DNA of 64,000 bases from assembly GCF_001682865.1 (NCBI RefSeq), contig NZ_MAQX01000003.1, positions 1 through 64,000 on the forward strand, given 5' to 3'. Positions 63,527 to 64,000 of this stretch are shown in pieces (the first letter of the stretch is position 1; every line of letters begins with the position of its first letter). Both the position numbers and the translations under genes were made by a program. The notes beneath the pieces are model-generated. The model had not been told where the DNA came from, ran no database searches, and worked only from the letters and a program-made list of their open reading frames with translations. Origin of the DNA: Bacillus sp. FJAT-26390 (GTDB taxonomy: Bacteria; Bacillota; Bacilli; Paenibacillales; Paenibacillaceae).

Positions 63527-64000
63527 GTGAAATGGTTACAAAAGTGGATGCATGAGTCCGGTTATCCGACGATATTGGAAGACCACCATTCCAGCGATAA
63601 TTCTACTATTTTGATATCCGTGGATTTAGACCAAAATTAAGAGATATTCAGAAAAGTATTCAATAACTGTTTCGATATTGTTTTTCACGATGTTCTGCTT
63701 GCTGATCAAAACCAGTGGCTAATTATTTATATTACAAGTCTTGTTAATGAATCGTTAATCGACAATCACATCTTGAAGCCTTTGATTAACGAAAAGCCAG
63801 ACGGTTTGGATAAACAAAAAATCATTGCAGGAACGACAATGGTGACTGCTATGTCTCTATTTGCCATATTCATTGGTGGTTTGTGTGTAAAAGGTATGGC
63901 GAAACGATTTAAACAGGCCATTATTCCTCTCGTAGTCCTACTATATGGTGTTGCGTTTGTGATGATTAGCGTAACGCATTTGCTAAGCCTAGTGATTTTG
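63527..64000 (+). pseudogene. GerA-like spore germination gene fragment with in-frame stop (runs off the window)
   Basis: GGGGGGGATGTTCG precedes GTG 63527. MKWLQKWMHE, then TILISVDLDQN, a TAA at 63638, and in the same frame EIFRKVFNNCFDIVFHDVLLADQN, WLIIYITSLVNESLIDNHILKPL. That text matches the N-terminal domain of GerA/GerKA germinant receptor subunits. It then switches to a membrane protein of two or three segments (GTTMVTAMSLFAIFIGGLC, FKQAIIPLVVLLYGVAFVMISVTH) not typical of GerA at this point. It may be a chimera; the 3' end is outside the window. Confidence 0.55.

Noticed and set aside
1..64000. Prophage
   Set aside because: No structural, packaging or lysis genes. The recombinase pieces and IS elements are scattered debris.

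Overview
The window looks like a chromosome of a spore-forming Paenibacillaceae bacterium (Paenibacillus or close relative). The reasons are mid-range GC, strong AGGAGG-type ribosome binding sites, YesM/YesN and LplA/B/C-type carbohydrate systems, many glycoside hydrolases, leader-peptide regulation and a GerA-like spore germination fragment. It is an accessory region: intact cassettes are interleaved with decayed duplicates, IS110 copies and broken genes.

Layout. 0-3.5 kb: a hypothetical gene, an intact IS110 element with a long non-coding upstream end, a broken Xer-type recombinase and a secreted-protein fragment. 3.5-8.8 kb, all minus strand: a ribosome-targeted resistance island. It holds a stand-alone ribosomal protein L4 paralog behind a 13-codon leader ORF, a Cfr-like 23S rRNA methyltransferase behind a 36-codon leader ORF with a sequestered ribosome binding site, and an Lsa-type ABC-F protein behind a transcription attenuator. 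8.8-14.2 kb: a beta-glucoside locus (AraC regulator, GPH symporter, HPr-like protein without the phosphorylatable His, GH3 enzyme). 14.2-17.4 kb: gene debris (SDR, AraC, a ParA chimera, IS110). 17.6-19.9 kb: an RqcH paralog downstream of a decayed L4 copy with the same leader start as the intact L4 cassette. 20-30 kb: a two-component system, an exported hydrolase, MsrB, DoxX, a decayed TetR-ALDH cassette, a serine recombinase and IS1380 debris, and a NimT/CynX transporter. 29.3-33.1 kb: a decayed copy of a response regulator-DinB-MCP module. 33.9-40.3 kb: intact TetR, ALDH, two SDRs and a DHA2 transporter, with a promoter repeated three times in the window. 41-45.1 kb: a phosphatase, a second intact IS110 and three kinds of debris. 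45.3-57.9 kb: a glycan locus (YesN-YesM, two ABC permeases, a binding lipoprotein, a GH101-like enzyme, a GH110 enzyme, a broken GH95). 58.1-63.1 kb: a phosphatase and the intact histidine kinase-response regulator-DinB-MCP module. 63.1 kb to the end: a degenerate tRNA-like sequence and a broken GerA-like gene.

The most interesting signal is the ribosome island. The L4 paralog departs from consensus in the tunnel-loop segment where L4 mutations cause macrolide resistance, and it sits behind a short leader ORF. The leaders of the L4 paralog, the decayed L4-RqcH cassette and the Cfr-like gene share a M-x-x-(I/V)-V-N start and similar ribosome binding sites. I infer a drug-inducible ribosome remodelling, protection and rescue system. 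The individual families are known, but this combination, and an inducible spare L4 in particular, is one I do not recognise as described.
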